33,995 bases of DNA from Sva-07 sp041686315 (GTDB lineage: Bacteria > Actinomycetota > Acidimicrobiia > Acidimicrobiales > Ilumatobacteraceae): positions 1 to 33,995 of the forward strand of contig JAWLEC010000014.1 of the NCBI GenBank assembly GCA_041686315.1. The letters are read 5' to 3'. The notes below the pieces were generated by a model that worked only from the letters and a program-made list of their open reading frames with translations, did no database searches and was not told where the DNA came from. The position numbers and the translations under genes were made by a program. Shown here piece by piece: positions 15,909 to 23,546 of this stretch. How positions within the stretch are numbered: position 1 is the stretch's first letter; each line of letters starts with the position of its first letter.

Positions 15909-17507
15909 ATGTTCCACACTTCGGATTCGACAGGTCACACGAGCCGGCAGACCGCCCGGCGGACCGATCGACGAGGGCGTCGTCGCAGCGTGCTCGCTGC
16001 CGGTGTCGCCGCGTCGTTGTTCGTCGCCGCCTGCTCGTCGGGCGAGTCGGCGCTCGACTCGGGTGCCGACGACGGCCCCGACCCCACCGTCACCGATACC
16101 GAGGCCACCGTCGCCGATACCGGCACCCCCGGCACCGACGCCGCCGACGGGGGAGACACGCTGGCGCCCACCACCACCGTGGCGCCGTTGGCCGACTTCC
16201 CCGACTGTCCCACCGAGGCACTCGCCGACGCCGACGGACCCGTCGACATCGTCTTCTGGCACGGTATGGCGAACGAACTCGAGCCCGTGCTGATCGAGCT
16301 CACCGAGACCTACAACGCCAGCCAGGACCGTGTGCGGGTGGAGCTGCAGAACCAGACGAGCTACGACTCGGCGATCGAGCGCTACATCGCCGCCGGCCAG
16401 GGCAGCCGTCCCACGATGGTGCAGTTGCCCGAGTACGCCCTGGTGGAGTTCGCCGATTCGGGCACCGTGGTGCCGGCCGGAGCGTGCATCGAGTCGAGCG
16501 GGTTCGACACCGATCCGTTCCTGCCCCGCGCTCTCGGCGCCTATCGACTGGAAGGCATCCAGTGGGCGATGCCGTTCAACGTGTCCAACCCGGTGCTCTA
16601 CTACAACCGCCAGATGTTCGAGGCGGCCGGGCTCGACCCCGACGATCCGCCGATCACGCTCGACGAGTTGCGTGCGACGTCGCAGACGCTGGTCGACTCG
16701 GGTGTGGCCACGTACGGCATGGTGCTCGACACGGGAGCGGACTCGGGCGGTAGCTGGTTCCTCGAGCAGTGGTTCGGCCGGGCCGGCGAGCTCTACGCCG
16801 ACAACGGCAACGGCCGGCTGGCGCCCGCCACCGAGGTGCTCTACGACAACGAACTGGGCGTCGAGCTGCTCACGTTCATGCAGGACCTGATCGGCGACGG
16901 GCTCGCCGTGAACGTGGGCGACAATGCGTCGGGCCAGGACGCCCTGCTGAAGCTCGCCGACGCCAACGAGCCCGGAGCGATGGTGATGTACACCTCTGCT
17001 GCCCTCGGCACGGTGATCAGCGCACTCGGCAGCGGCCTGGTGGCCGGCCTGGGCCCGGAGGACATCGGCGTCGGCCCGATGCCCGGACCGAGCCCCGAAC
17101 CGGCGGTGCAGGTGGGCGGCGCCTCGCTGTGGATCGTGGCGGAGAAGTCGCCCGAGCAGACGGCGGCGGCGTGGGACTACATCACCTACCTCACCGACGC
17201 GGCGTCACAATCGACGTGGTCGGCGGGGACGGGATACGTGCCGGTGCGTGCCGATGCGCTCGACCTCGAGCCGCTGCAGACGCTGTACGCCGACGATCCC
17301 CGCTACCGGGTGGCGTACGACCAGCTGGTGTCGGGGGTGAACGACGTGGTCGCCAACTCGCCGGCACTGGGGCCGATGCGGGCCGTGCGCGCCCAGACCG
17401 CCGGCGCCGTGGCCCGCGTGTTCGCCGGCGAAGATCCCCAGGCCGCACTCTCCGCCGCCGCCGAGGCCAGCAACGCCCTCATCGAGAGCTACAACCAACG
17501 CAACTGA
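15909..17507 (+). CDS. Extracellular solute-binding lipoprotein, UgpB type
   Basis: 532 residues. A long basic N-terminus with an RRGRRRS stretch leads into a lipoprotein signal with lipobox LFVAAC (Cys42). A Thr/Asp/Pro-rich linker (45-95) precedes a family-1 binding protein fold: VDIVFWHGMANELEPVLIEL and QWAMPFNVSNPVLYYNRQMF strongly resemble UgpB-like proteins that bind glycerol-3-phosphate diesters or oligosaccharides. ATG 15909 is preferred over 15900 because AAAGGA (15894-15899) then lies 9 bases upstream. It is third in the importer operon. The ligand is unresolved: the WHGM and YYNR segments suggest the glycerol-phosphate/sugar group only. Confidence 0.88.
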   Translation: MFHTSDSTGHTSRQTARRTDRRGRRRSVLAAGVAASLFVAACSSGESALDSGADDGPDPTVTDTEATVADTGTPGTDAADGGDTLAPTTTVAPLADFPDCPTEALADADGPVDIVFWHGMANELEPVLIELTETYNASQDRVRVELQNQTSYDSAIERYIAAGQGSRPTMVQLPEYALVEFADSGTVVPAGACIESSGFDTDPFLPRALGAYRLEGIQWAMPFNVSNPVLYYNRQMFEAAGLDPDDPPITLDELRATSQTLVDSGVATYGMVLDTGADSGGSWFLEQWFGRAGELYADNGNGRLAPATEVLYDNELGVELLTFMQDLIGDGLAVNVGDNASGQDALLKLADANEPGAMVMYTSAALGTVISALGSGLVAGLGPEDIGVGPMPGPSPEPAVQVGGASLWIVAEKSPEQTAAAWDYITYLTDAASQSTWSAGTGYVPVRADALDLEPLQTLYADDPRYRVAYDQLVSGVNDVVANSPALGPMRAVRAQTAGAVARVFAGEDPQAALSAAAEASNALIESYNQRN

Positions 17508-17508
17508 C

Positions 17509-17539
17509 GTTGCATCCGGTGTCAGACACCGGATGCGAC
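17509..17539. repeat. 31-bp palindromic element, copy 1
   Basis: GTTGCATCCGGTGT and ACACCGGATGCGAC are 14-bp arms (one T-G pair) around CAG. It starts one base after the stop codon of the binding protein. The second copy is at 18044-18074; the two bracket the small lipoprotein gene. Confidence 0.85.
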
Positions 17540-17562
17540 ATCGGGGCCGCCAGACTGTCGTG

Positions 17563-18030
17563 ATGCGTCGGCTCGCCACGTCCATCGTCCTGGTCGTTGC
17601 TGGTGCCGCCGTTTTGGCCGGCTGCGCCTCGTCCGGGAACGACGAGCAGTCGGCAGGCTCCGCCACCACGGATGCGTCGACCACGGATGCGTCGACCATC
17701 GGCACGGCCGCCACTCCGGCCGGTGACGGGCTGTACCCGGACGTGGTCGACGCGACGGTCGAGCGCAACGGCGACACGTTCACCTTCGACGTCACGATCT
17801 CGTCGCCGTACGACACGCCCGACCGCTACGCCGACGCCTGGCGGGTGGTCGGTCCCGACGGCACCGTCCTCGGCGTCCGTGAACTCCTCCACGACCATCA
17901 GAACGAGCAGCCCTTCACCCGCTCGCTGTCGGGTGTGGAGATCCCCGACGACGTCGACACGGTCACGATCGAGGGGCGTGACCAGGTCAACGGCTGGGGT
18001 GGAGCGACCGTCGAGGTCGAACTCCCCTGA
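17563..18030 (+). CDS. Small lipoprotein of unknown function
   Basis: 155 residues. The signal sequence MRRLATSIVLVVAGAAVLAG ends in lipobox LAGC (Cys21), then a Thr/Ser/Ala-rich linker with a 15-base direct duplication giving TDAST twice. The folded part (55-155) looks like a beta sandwich: GDTFTFDVTISSPYDTP, DAWRVVGPDGTVLGVRELLHDH, NEQPFTRSLSGVEIPDDVDT and GRDQVNGWGG. I recognise this as a recurring uncharacterised extracytoplasmic pattern with conserved His-x-x-x-(D/E)QPFTRS, but know no function. ATG 17563 is the only start that leaves a clean signal peptide. The gene sits between two 31-bp palindromes. Confidence 0.75.
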   Translation: MRRLATSIVLVVAGAAVLAGCASSGNDEQSAGSATTDASTTDASTIGTAATPAGDGLYPDVVDATVERNGDTFTFDVTISSPYDTPDRYADAWRVVGPDGTVLGVRELLHDHQNEQPFTRSLSGVEIPDDVDTVTIEGRDQVNGWGGATVEVELP

Positions 18031-18043
18031 TCATCTCCCCGCC

Positions 18044-18074
18044 GTTGCATCCGGGGTCAGACACCAGATGCAAC
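18044..18074. repeat. 31-bp palindromic element, copy 2
   Basis: GTTGCATCCGGGGT / ACACCAGATGCAAC, 14-bp arms with two G-T pairings around CAG. It has the same length and centre as copy 1. It starts 13 bases after the lipoprotein stop and overlaps the region where the -35 element of the cyclophilin promoter would lie. Confidence 0.85.
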
Positions 18075-18079
18075 ACGGG

Positions 18080-18085
18080 TAGGGT
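18080..18085 (+). promoter_or_regulatory. -10 box TAGGGT of a likely leaderless transcript
   Basis: TAGGGT ends 8 nt before the ATG at 18094. A CAGACA hexamer inside palindrome copy 2 lies 16-17 bases upstream and could serve as -35. Confidence 0.5.
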
Positions 18086-18093
18086 CGGGCGTC

Positions 18094-18651
18094 ATGGCAA
18101 CCGACTTCCCCCCGTTCGACGGATCCGCACCCAAGCGCCAGGAATTCCCCGAGCCGCCCGAGATGGGCATCGACCCCTCGAAGCGCTACACCGCCAAGCT
18201 CGACACCTCCCTGGGTGAGATCGTGATCGCGCTCGACGCGGTCAAGGCTCCGAAGACGGTCAACAACTTCGTGTTCCTCGCCCTCAACCACTACTACGAC
18301 GGCGTCATCTTCCACCGCATCATCAACGGCTTCATGTGTCAGGGCGGCGACCCCACCGGCACGGGACGCGGTGGCCCCGGTTACCGGTTCGAGGACGAGC
18401 TGCCCAAGCCCCGCGAGTACCAGATCGGCTCCGTGGCGATGGCCAACGCCGGCCCGAACACCAACGGCAGCCAGTTCTTCATCGTGTCGGGACCGTCGGG
18501 CGTCGGCCTCCCGCCGCAGTACAGCCTGTTCGGTCAGGTCGTGAAGGGCCTCGACGTCGTCGACCAGATGCAGAACGTGCCCACCGGCGGCGGCGACCGC
18601 CCGAAGACCGACGTGGTGATCGACTCCGTCACCATCGACGTCGCCGACTGA
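18094..18651 (+). CDS. Cyclophilin-type peptidyl-prolyl cis-trans isomerase
   Basis: 185 residues. A short Pro-rich N-terminus (1-30) precedes a complete cyclophilin domain, with the catalytic region VIFHRIINGFMCQGGD (71-86, Arg75) and MANAGPNTNGSQFFI (116-130), plus the GLDVVDQMQNVPTG end loop. No signal peptide is visible, so it should be cytoplasmic, assisting protein folding by isomerising Xaa-Pro bonds. The FHRI-x-GFM-x-QGGD and SQFF blocks leave little doubt about the fold and activity. It is transcribed separately from the lipoprotein, judging by the TAGGGT box. Confidence 0.93.
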   Translation: MATDFPPFDGSAPKRQEFPEPPEMGIDPSKRYTAKLDTSLGEIVIALDAVKAPKTVNNFVFLALNHYYDGVIFHRIINGFMCQGGDPTGTGRGGPGYRFEDELPKPREYQIGSVAMANAGPNTNGSQFFIVSGPSGVGLPPQYSLFGQVVKGLDVVDQMQNVPTGGGDRPKTDVVIDSVTIDVAD

Positions 18652-18701
18652 CCCGCGGCCACCGAGACCCACCGGCCGGGGCCCATCGGAAGTCGCAGGC
18701 A

Positions 18702-19910
18702 GTGGCACGCTCGGGTGAGCTGTCTCTCGCCCAGGCCCGGCGGCTGGCGCTGGGCGCGCAGGGGTTCACCGATCCGCGCCCGACCGGCCGCGTCGACCGG
18801 CGGCACCTCCGCCGGGTGCTCGCCCGGATGGGCCTGATCCAGATCGACTCGGTCAACGTGCTGGTGCGCAGCCAGGAGCTGCCGCTGTTCGCCCGGCTCG
18901 GCGCCCATCCACGCACGCTGATCGACGATGCCACACGTGACGGCGAGCTGTTCGAGTACTGGGTGCACGAGGCCTGCCACGTGCCGGTGGACCAGTACCA
19001 CCTGCACCGGTGGGCGATGGTCGGCCATCCACGTTGGAAGGCGATGCGAGCCTGGGCGTCGGCGCACGCCGACCTCGTGACCGGGGTGCTCGACCGCGTC
19101 CGCGTCGAGGGCCCGCTCGTGGCGAGCGATCTCGAGATGCGGCGCGGGCCGAAGGGTGCCTGGTGGGACTGGGACGACGGCAAGCGGGCGCTCGAGCACC
19201 TGTTCCGTGCCGGCCACGTGGCCGCCCGGCGTCGGCCGAACGACTTCGCCCGCGTCTACGACCTCGCCGAGCGGGTCATCCCGGCTGGCGCGCTCGACCG
19301 GCCGGCGCCCGGCGAACACGACGCCAAGAAGGAGTTGCTCGTGCTGGCGGCGAAGGCCCACGGGGTGGGTGCGGCGAGCGATCTCGCCGACTACCACCGC
19401 CTCACCCACACGCGGCCGATGTTCGCCGAACTGGTGGAGGAGGGCCGGTTGATCCGCACGTCGGTCGACGGTTGGACACAGCCGGCGTACCTCCATCCCG
19501 ACGCCGTCGTTCCCCGACGGGTGGCTTGCCGAGCGCTGCTCAGCCCCTTCGATCCGGTGGTGTGGAACCGCGACCGCGCCGAGCGCCTGTTCGGGTTCCG
19601 CTACCGCATCGAGATCTACACGCCGTTGCCGGAGCGGGTGTTCGGCTACTACGTGCTGCCGTTCCTGCTCGGTGACGAGCTGGTCGCCCGCGTCGACCTG
19701 AAGGCCGACCGGGCGAACGCGAGGCTGCTGGTGCAGGGAGCCTTCGGTGAACCGGGCATCGACTGCGGCGACGTCGCCGTCGAGCTCGCGGAGGAACTGC
19801 AGCTGATGGCGCAGTGGCTCGGCCTCACCGACGGCGTGGTCGTCCGTGACCGTGGCGACCTGGCGCCCGCCCTCACCGCTGCCGTCACGGCGAACGCACC
19901 GGCGACGTGA
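18702..19910 (+). CDS. YcaQ/AlkX-type DNA glycosylase (HTH_42 family)
   Basis: 402 residues. The family consists of stacked winged helices that clamp DNA; E. coli YcaQ (AlkX) and Streptomyces AlkZ unhook interstrand crosslinks and alkylated purines. The catalytic motif is Gln-aromatic/aliphatic-Asp or -Gln: here LIQIDSVNVLVRSQELPLF gives Gln47-Ile48-Asp49, the YcaQ variant, followed by the expected LFARLG and FEYWVHEACHVP segments. The C-terminal part with YYVLPFLLGDELVARVDLKADR closes the fold. Start GTG 18702 is the most upstream that avoids the cyclophilin gene by a normal distance; no ribosome site is clear. A strong hairpin spans the stop codon. Confidence 0.85.
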   Translation: MARSGELSLAQARRLALGAQGFTDPRPTGRVDRRHLRRVLARMGLIQIDSVNVLVRSQELPLFARLGAHPRTLIDDATRDGELFEYWVHEACHVPVDQYHLHRWAMVGHPRWKAMRAWASAHADLVTGVLDRVRVEGPLVASDLEMRRGPKGAWWDWDDGKRALEHLFRAGHVAARRRPNDFARVYDLAERVIPAGALDRPAPGEHDAKKELLVLAAKAHGVGAASDLADYHRLTHTRPMFAELVEEGRLIRTSVDGWTQPAYLHPDAVVPRRVACRALLSPFDPVVWNRDRAERLFGFRYRIEIYTPLPERVFGYYVLPFLLGDELVARVDLKADRANARLLVQGAFGEPGIDCGDVAVELAEELQLMAQWLGLTDGVVVRDRGDLAPALTAAVTANAPAT

Positions 19911-19925
19911 TCGCCGTGCGTTCGC
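19890..19925. terminator. Bidirectional hairpin between convergent genes
   Basis: GCGAACGCAC-C-GGCGA / TCGCC-GTGCGTTCGC form a 15-bp stem with one bulged C and loop CGTGA. It overlaps the glycosylase stop (19908-19910) and lies 19 bases from the end of the convergent lipoprotein gene. No T-tract follows on either side. Confidence 0.65.
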
Positions 19926-19943
19926 GGCTGTTCGCCGGACCGG

Positions 19944-20384
19944 TCAGACAGCGCAGCCGGCGACGGTGAAGGTGACGCCGCCGTCGATGTCGGGGAAGGT
20001 GACGTCGTACTCCTCGGCGTCGAGGGTCATCTGGCTGGCGCCGATGGCATAGCTGGTGCCACTCGACTGCACCGACACGTCGACACCGGTGGACGGTTCG
20101 AAGGCACCGGTGTAGGTGCCGGCGGGGAGTTCGGAGGCCACGGCGGTGACCTCGGCCGTCGTGCCCTCGATGCACTGCACGGCGACGACCATGTCGCTGC
20201 TGTCCGACAGGAGCAGCTCGTCGTGCGAGTCGGACTCGATGATCGCCTGCGTGTACGGGTTGCCGGTCCCGCCCTCGGGCACGTCGACCTGGCCGTCGTC
20301 GTCGCTGCCGCAGGCACCGAGGACCAACACGCCGGCGGCGAGTGCGAGTACGAACGGGGAGCGACGGGCGCGTGGCGATGTCAT
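19944..20384 (-). CDS. Small lipoprotein of unknown function
   Basis: 146 residues. A basic N-terminus and hydrophobic stretch end in lipobox VLGAC (Cys25). An Asp/Gly-rich linker leads to a beta-rich domain with two further cysteines (in VQCIEGTT and the C-terminal VAGCAV) that could pair. The function is not recognisable. ATG 20384 is fixed by GGAGGAAA six bases upstream, one of the strongest ribosome sites in the window; an open frame extends to 20510 but would bury the signal peptide. It converges on the glycosylase gene. Confidence 0.75.
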   Translation of the reverse strand: MTSPRARRSPFVLALAAGVLVLGACGSDDDGQVDVPEGGTGNPYTQAIIESDSHDELLLSDSSDMVVAVQCIEGTTAEVTAVASELPAGTYTGAFEPSTGVDVSVQSSGTSYAIGASQMTLDAEEYDVTFPDIDGGVTFTVAGCAV

Positions 20385-20460
20385 CGGATTTCCTCCAGCA
20401 GTGGGTGTACCCCGCACGGTATCGACAACCGGCTCGTCGCGAGAGGGCCCATCGACCCTT

Positions 20461-21300
20461 TCAGGCGGAAGTGGGGATTGCCCAGCGGATGGTGCGGGTG
20501 ACCACGTCACCGGCGGCGCGCAGCGTCGTCGCCTCGGTCACGGGCAGCCAGGGGAGGCGCAGCGGCAGCCTCGTCCACGCCGGCATCAGCGCCACCGACG
20601 CCCCGGCGATCATGGCGTAGGCGGGCCGGGCAGCCAGCGGCAGGGGAGGCTGCAGCAGGAGGTACCGGGCGGCATCGCGCGCCTCGGGCGTTCCCCGCAG
20701 TTCCGGACGGAACTCGGCGAGCTGGTCGCGCAGCGCTCTCTCCGACTCGGGAGGATTCTCCGCGCCGAGGGAGCGGGCCACCACGGCAGCCTCCGCCACG
20801 TACCGGTCGCGGTCGCCGCCGGTCAGCGGCTCGACGCCGTACCGGTCGTGGGCGGTCAGGAAGCTGTCGAGTTCGGCAAGGTGGACCCAGCCCAGCAGAT
20901 GGGGATCGTTCGCCGCGTACGGTTCGCCGTCGCGGGTGGTGCCGACGACGCGCTCGTGCACCCGGTGCACCGTGTCGACGGCGCGTTGCGCCTGCGACGC
21001 CGGGCCGAACGTGGTCGCCGCCAGGAAGTCGGCGGTGCGTTGCAGTCGGCCCCACGGGTCGTGGCGATAGTCGGAGTGCTGGGCCACGCCGGCCATCGCC
21101 CGGGGATGCAGCGACTGCAGCAGCAGCGCCCGCAGGCCGCCGACGAACATCGAGGCGTCGCCGTGCACCCGCCGGATCGGGGCGTCGTCGGCGAACCAGC
21201 CGGGTTCGTCGTTGTCGAACAGCTCGCCGTGGCGCACGGGCGCATCCGGCCCCACCACCCGATCACGGATCTGGCCACCGAGCCAGGTGCGCACGTCCAT
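20461..21300 (-). CDS. MpaB-like oxygenase (DUF2236 family)
   Basis: 279 residues. The DUF2236 family includes the ER-bound MpaB of mycophenolic acid synthesis and rubber oxygenase Lcp, heme or metal oxygenases. Typical segments are SMFVGGLRALLLQSLHPRAMAGVAQHSDY-type (Arg/His region about 42-70), RLQRTADFLAATTFGP, HLLGWVHLAELDSFL, and the C-terminal ALMPAWTRLPLRLPWLPV. Conserved His residues in LHPRAMAG, VAQHSDY and WVH could ligate heme. ATG 21300 lies 39 bases from the divergent AI-2E gene; the open frame continuing antisense to that gene is rejected. Substrate unknown. Confidence 0.8.
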   Translation of the reverse strand: MDVRTWLGGQIRDRVVGPDAPVRHGELFDNDEPGWFADDAPIRRVHGDASMFVGGLRALLLQSLHPRAMAGVAQHSDYRHDPWGRLQRTADFLAATTFGPASQAQRAVDTVHRVHERVVGTTRDGEPYAANDPHLLGWVHLAELDSFLTAHDRYGVEPLTGGDRDRYVAEAAVVARSLGAENPPESERALRDQLAEFRPELRGTPEARDAARYLLLQPPLPLAARPAYAMIAGASVALMPAWTRLPLRLPWLPVTEATTLRAAGDVVTRTIRWAIPTSA

Positions 21301-21313
21301 GTGCCCATCGTGC

Positions 21314-21325
21314 CACGGGCCCGTG
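21314..21325. promoter_or_regulatory. 12-bp palindrome in a 39-base divergent promoter
   Basis: CACGGGCCCGTG is a perfect palindrome midway between the divergent starts at 21300 and 21340, just upstream of the TACCAT box. Its place between putative -35 and -10 suits a repressor operator shared by both genes. In GC-rich DNA such palindromes also arise by chance. Confidence 0.3.
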
Positions 21326-21327
21326 AG

Positions 21328-21333
21328 TACCAT
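21328..21333 (+). promoter_or_regulatory. -10 box TACCAT of a likely leaderless operon
   Basis: TACCAT ends 6 nt before the GTG at 21340; no Shine-Dalgarno site. It would drive the AI-2E-family, asparaginase and MBL genes. Confidence 0.45.
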
Positions 21334-21339
21334 CCGGAC

Positions 21340-22584
21340 GTGCCCGACGATTCTCGCCCCGACGCGGCAGCGGACGCGGCCGCCGACGGCGACACGGGTC
21401 GAGGCCCCGATTCCGGGACCGTCGGCGCCGCCGACACGTCGGGGCGGCGCTTCGAGCGTCGTGCGACCGATCGCACTCTGCCGCGGTGGGCGATCCCGGC
21501 GATCATCATCTTCTGGTTCGGCTACCTGCTCACGTTCGCCGCTCTCCACGTGTTCCACCGGCTGTCGGGTCTGCTGATCCTGCTGCTCGTGTCGGTGTTC
21601 CTGGCGCTGGCGATCGAACCGGGCGTCAACCGGCTGGCCGCACGGGGGTGGCGGCGTGGCCGCGCCACCATCACCATCCTGCTCGGCGTGCTCCTCGCCT
21701 TCCTGGTGTTCGCCGTCGCCGTCGGCACGCTCGTGGGCACCCAGATCGCCGATCTCCTGCAGGAGTCCGACGCCTACATCACCGACACCGTCGACTTCGT
21801 CAACGACTCCTTCGGCACCGACATCGATCCGCAGGACGTGATCGACGAGGTGAACGATCCCGAAGGGCGCGTCCAGCAGTTCATCCAGTCGCAGGGCGAC
21901 GAGGCGGTGCGGCTGTCGGTGACCGCGGTGGGTGTGATCTTCCAGGCCCTGTCGGTGCTGCTGTTCACCTACTACCTCGTGGCCGACGGCCCGCGCCTGC
22001 GACGGGCGGTGTGCTCGCGGCTCACCCCGGTGCGACAGGAGCGCGTGCTCAACGGCTGGGAACTGGCGATCACCAAGACCGGCGGCTACCTCTACTCGCG
22101 GGCCCTGCTGGCGTTGCTCTCGGCGTTCTTCCACTGGATGGTGTTCCAGGCGCTCGGCACGCAGGCGCCGATCGCACTGGCCCTGTGGGTGGGCCTCGTG
22201 TCGCAGTTCCTGCCGGTGGTGGGCACCTACCTGGCGGGCATCCTGCCCGTACTGGTGACGTTCCTCGACTCGCCGCTGAAGGCGGCGATCGTGATCGGTT
22301 TCATCGTGATCTACCAGCAGATCGAGAACTACTTCTTCGCGCCCCGCATCACCGCCCGCACGATGGAGCTGCATCCCGCAGTCGCGTTCGGTGCAGCTCT
22401 GGGTGGGGCCTCGCTGCTGGGGTTCGTCGGTGCGCTGCTCGCGCTCCCGGCGGCGGCGATGGTGCAGGCGTTGGCGAGCGAGTGGGGCCGCCGCTACGAC
22501 GTGGTCGACAACCACCTCACCACCATCCCCGAGCCGCGGCGGCCTCGTCGGGCGAGAACCGATCCGCCCGAACCGGCGTCGTGA
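21340..22584 (+). CDS. AI-2E family (PerM-like) membrane protein
   Basis: 414 residues. A 45-residue acidic N-terminus precedes about eight membrane segments. The family layout is clear: paired N-terminal helices (about 50-105) with LLILLLVSVFLALAIEPGVNRL, a third helix, a soluble amphipathic region (145-190), then LGTQAPIALALWVGLVSQFLPVVGTYLAGI and the C-terminal block QQIENYFFAPRITARTMELHP with a Gly/Ala-rich final helix. Members are described as autoinducer-2 exporters or as sodium/proton antiporters; the transported species cannot be told. GTG 21340 is set by a TACCAT box 6 nt upstream. It is coupled to the asparaginase gene by a GTGA overlap. Confidence 0.88.
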   Translation: MPDDSRPDAAADAAADGDTGRGPDSGTVGAADTSGRRFERRATDRTLPRWAIPAIIIFWFGYLLTFAALHVFHRLSGLLILLLVSVFLALAIEPGVNRLAARGWRRGRATITILLGVLLAFLVFAVAVGTLVGTQIADLLQESDAYITDTVDFVNDSFGTDIDPQDVIDEVNDPEGRVQQFIQSQGDEAVRLSVTAVGVIFQALSVLLFTYYLVADGPRLRRAVCSRLTPVRQERVLNGWELAITKTGGYLYSRALLALLSAFFHWMVFQALGTQAPIALALWVGLVSQFLPVVGTYLAGILPVLVTFLDSPLKAAIVIGFIVIYQQIENYFFAPRITARTMELHPAVAFGAALGGASLLGFVGALLALPAAAMVQALASEWGRRYDVVDNHLTTIPEPRRPRRARTDPPEPAS

Positions 22585-23546
22585 GCCGCTTCGTCGGCGC
22601 AGTCGCGCCGATCGCCGTCGCCGACCGCACGCGCCTCGACGAGTCGATCCACCACGGTGCCGGGGTGGCGCTCCACGGCGTCGACGTGGTGGCGACGGTC
22701 GGTGATCCCGACCTGGTGGTGTATCCCCGCTCGTCGCTCAAGCCGTTGCAAGCGGATGCGATGGTCGCCCTCGGGCTCGACGTCCCCGACGACCAGCTCG
22801 CCGTGGCGTGCGCCAGTCACGACGGCGCCGACGTCCATCTCCGCACGGTTCGCCGGCTGCTGGCCGATCACGGGCTGAGCGAGGCCGATCTCGACAACAC
22901 GCCCTCACGTCCGTTCGGTGCCGGCGCCCGGTCGGCGGCCCGCCGCGCCGGGGTGGAGCCGTCGTCGCTGCAGCAGAACTGCTCGGGCAAGCACGCCGCC
23001 ATGCTGGCGACGTGTGTGGTCAACGGGTGGCCGACCGCCGGCTACGTCGACCCGGGGCACCCGCTGCAGCAGTCGATCACCGCCCACCTCGAAACGCTCG
23101 GTTGCGCCGTGACCCACATCGGCGTCGACGGCTGCGGTGCGCCGACGCATGCATTCGCGCTGCGAAATCTCGCGAGTGCATTCGCCCACGTGGCGCGGTC
23201 GGACTCGCAGGTCGCCCGTGCGATGCGCGCCCATCCCGTCCTGGTGGCGGGGGAGGATCGCGACGTCACTGCGTGGATACGTTCGCTGCCGGGTCTGATC
23301 GCCAAGGAAGGCGCCGCCGGTGTGATGGCCGCGGGGCTGCCCGACGGCCGTGGCGTCGCGTTCAAGATCGCCGACGGGTCCGACGCGGCACGGCGTGCCG
23401 TCACCCCGGAGGCGCTGCGGGCGGTCGGCATCGACGTCGACACGCTCGCAGCCGATGCGGTGCGTGCTGCCAGAGTGCCCGTTCTGGGCCACGGTCGTGA
23501 GGTCGGGGTGGTCCGTGCGCTGAACTGGTCGACATGCAGTTCCTGA
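22581..23546 (+). CDS. L-asparaginase, rhizobial (ReAV-like, class 3) type
   Basis: 321 residues. It hydrolyses asparagine to aspartate and ammonia. The family is unrelated to E. coli AnsA/AnsB and has a serine-beta-lactamase-like fold. All elements known from Rhizobium etli ReAV are here: Ser51-x-x-Lys54 in RSSLKPLQ, Ser79 in ASHDG, the metal-binding Cys134-x-x-Lys137 in NCSGKHAAM, Cys185 in VDGCGAPTHA and Lys242 in LIAKEGAAG. The equivalence is drawn from motif spacing. GTG 22581 overlaps the AI-2E stop by 4 bases (GTGA), and the gene overlaps the following MBL gene by 13 bases, so all three are likely coupled. Confidence 0.88.
   Translation: MSRFVGAVAPIAVADRTRLDESIHHGAGVALHGVDVVATVGDPDLVVYPRSSLKPLQADAMVALGLDVPDDQLAVACASHDGADVHLRTVRRLLADHGLSEADLDNTPSRPFGAGARSAARRAGVEPSSLQQNCSGKHAAMLATCVVNGWPTAGYVDPGHPLQQSITAHLETLGCAVTHIGVDGCGAPTHAFALRNLASAFAHVARSDSQVARAMRAHPVLVAGEDRDVTAWIRSLPGLIAKEGAAGVMAAGLPDGRGVAFKIADGSDAARRAVTPEALRAVGIDVDTLAADAVRAARVPVLGHGREVGVVRALNWSTCSS

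Noticed and set aside
16021..16190. Separate small Thr/Asp-rich gene within the binding-protein region
   Set aside because: It is the low-complexity linker after the lipobox of the solute-binding protein, in the same frame.
21301..22515. N-terminal extension of the MpaB-like protein to 684 residues
   Set aside because: The extra 405 residues lie antisense to the AI-2E-family gene and are compositionally shadow-like; the MpaB similarity begins near the ATG at 21300.
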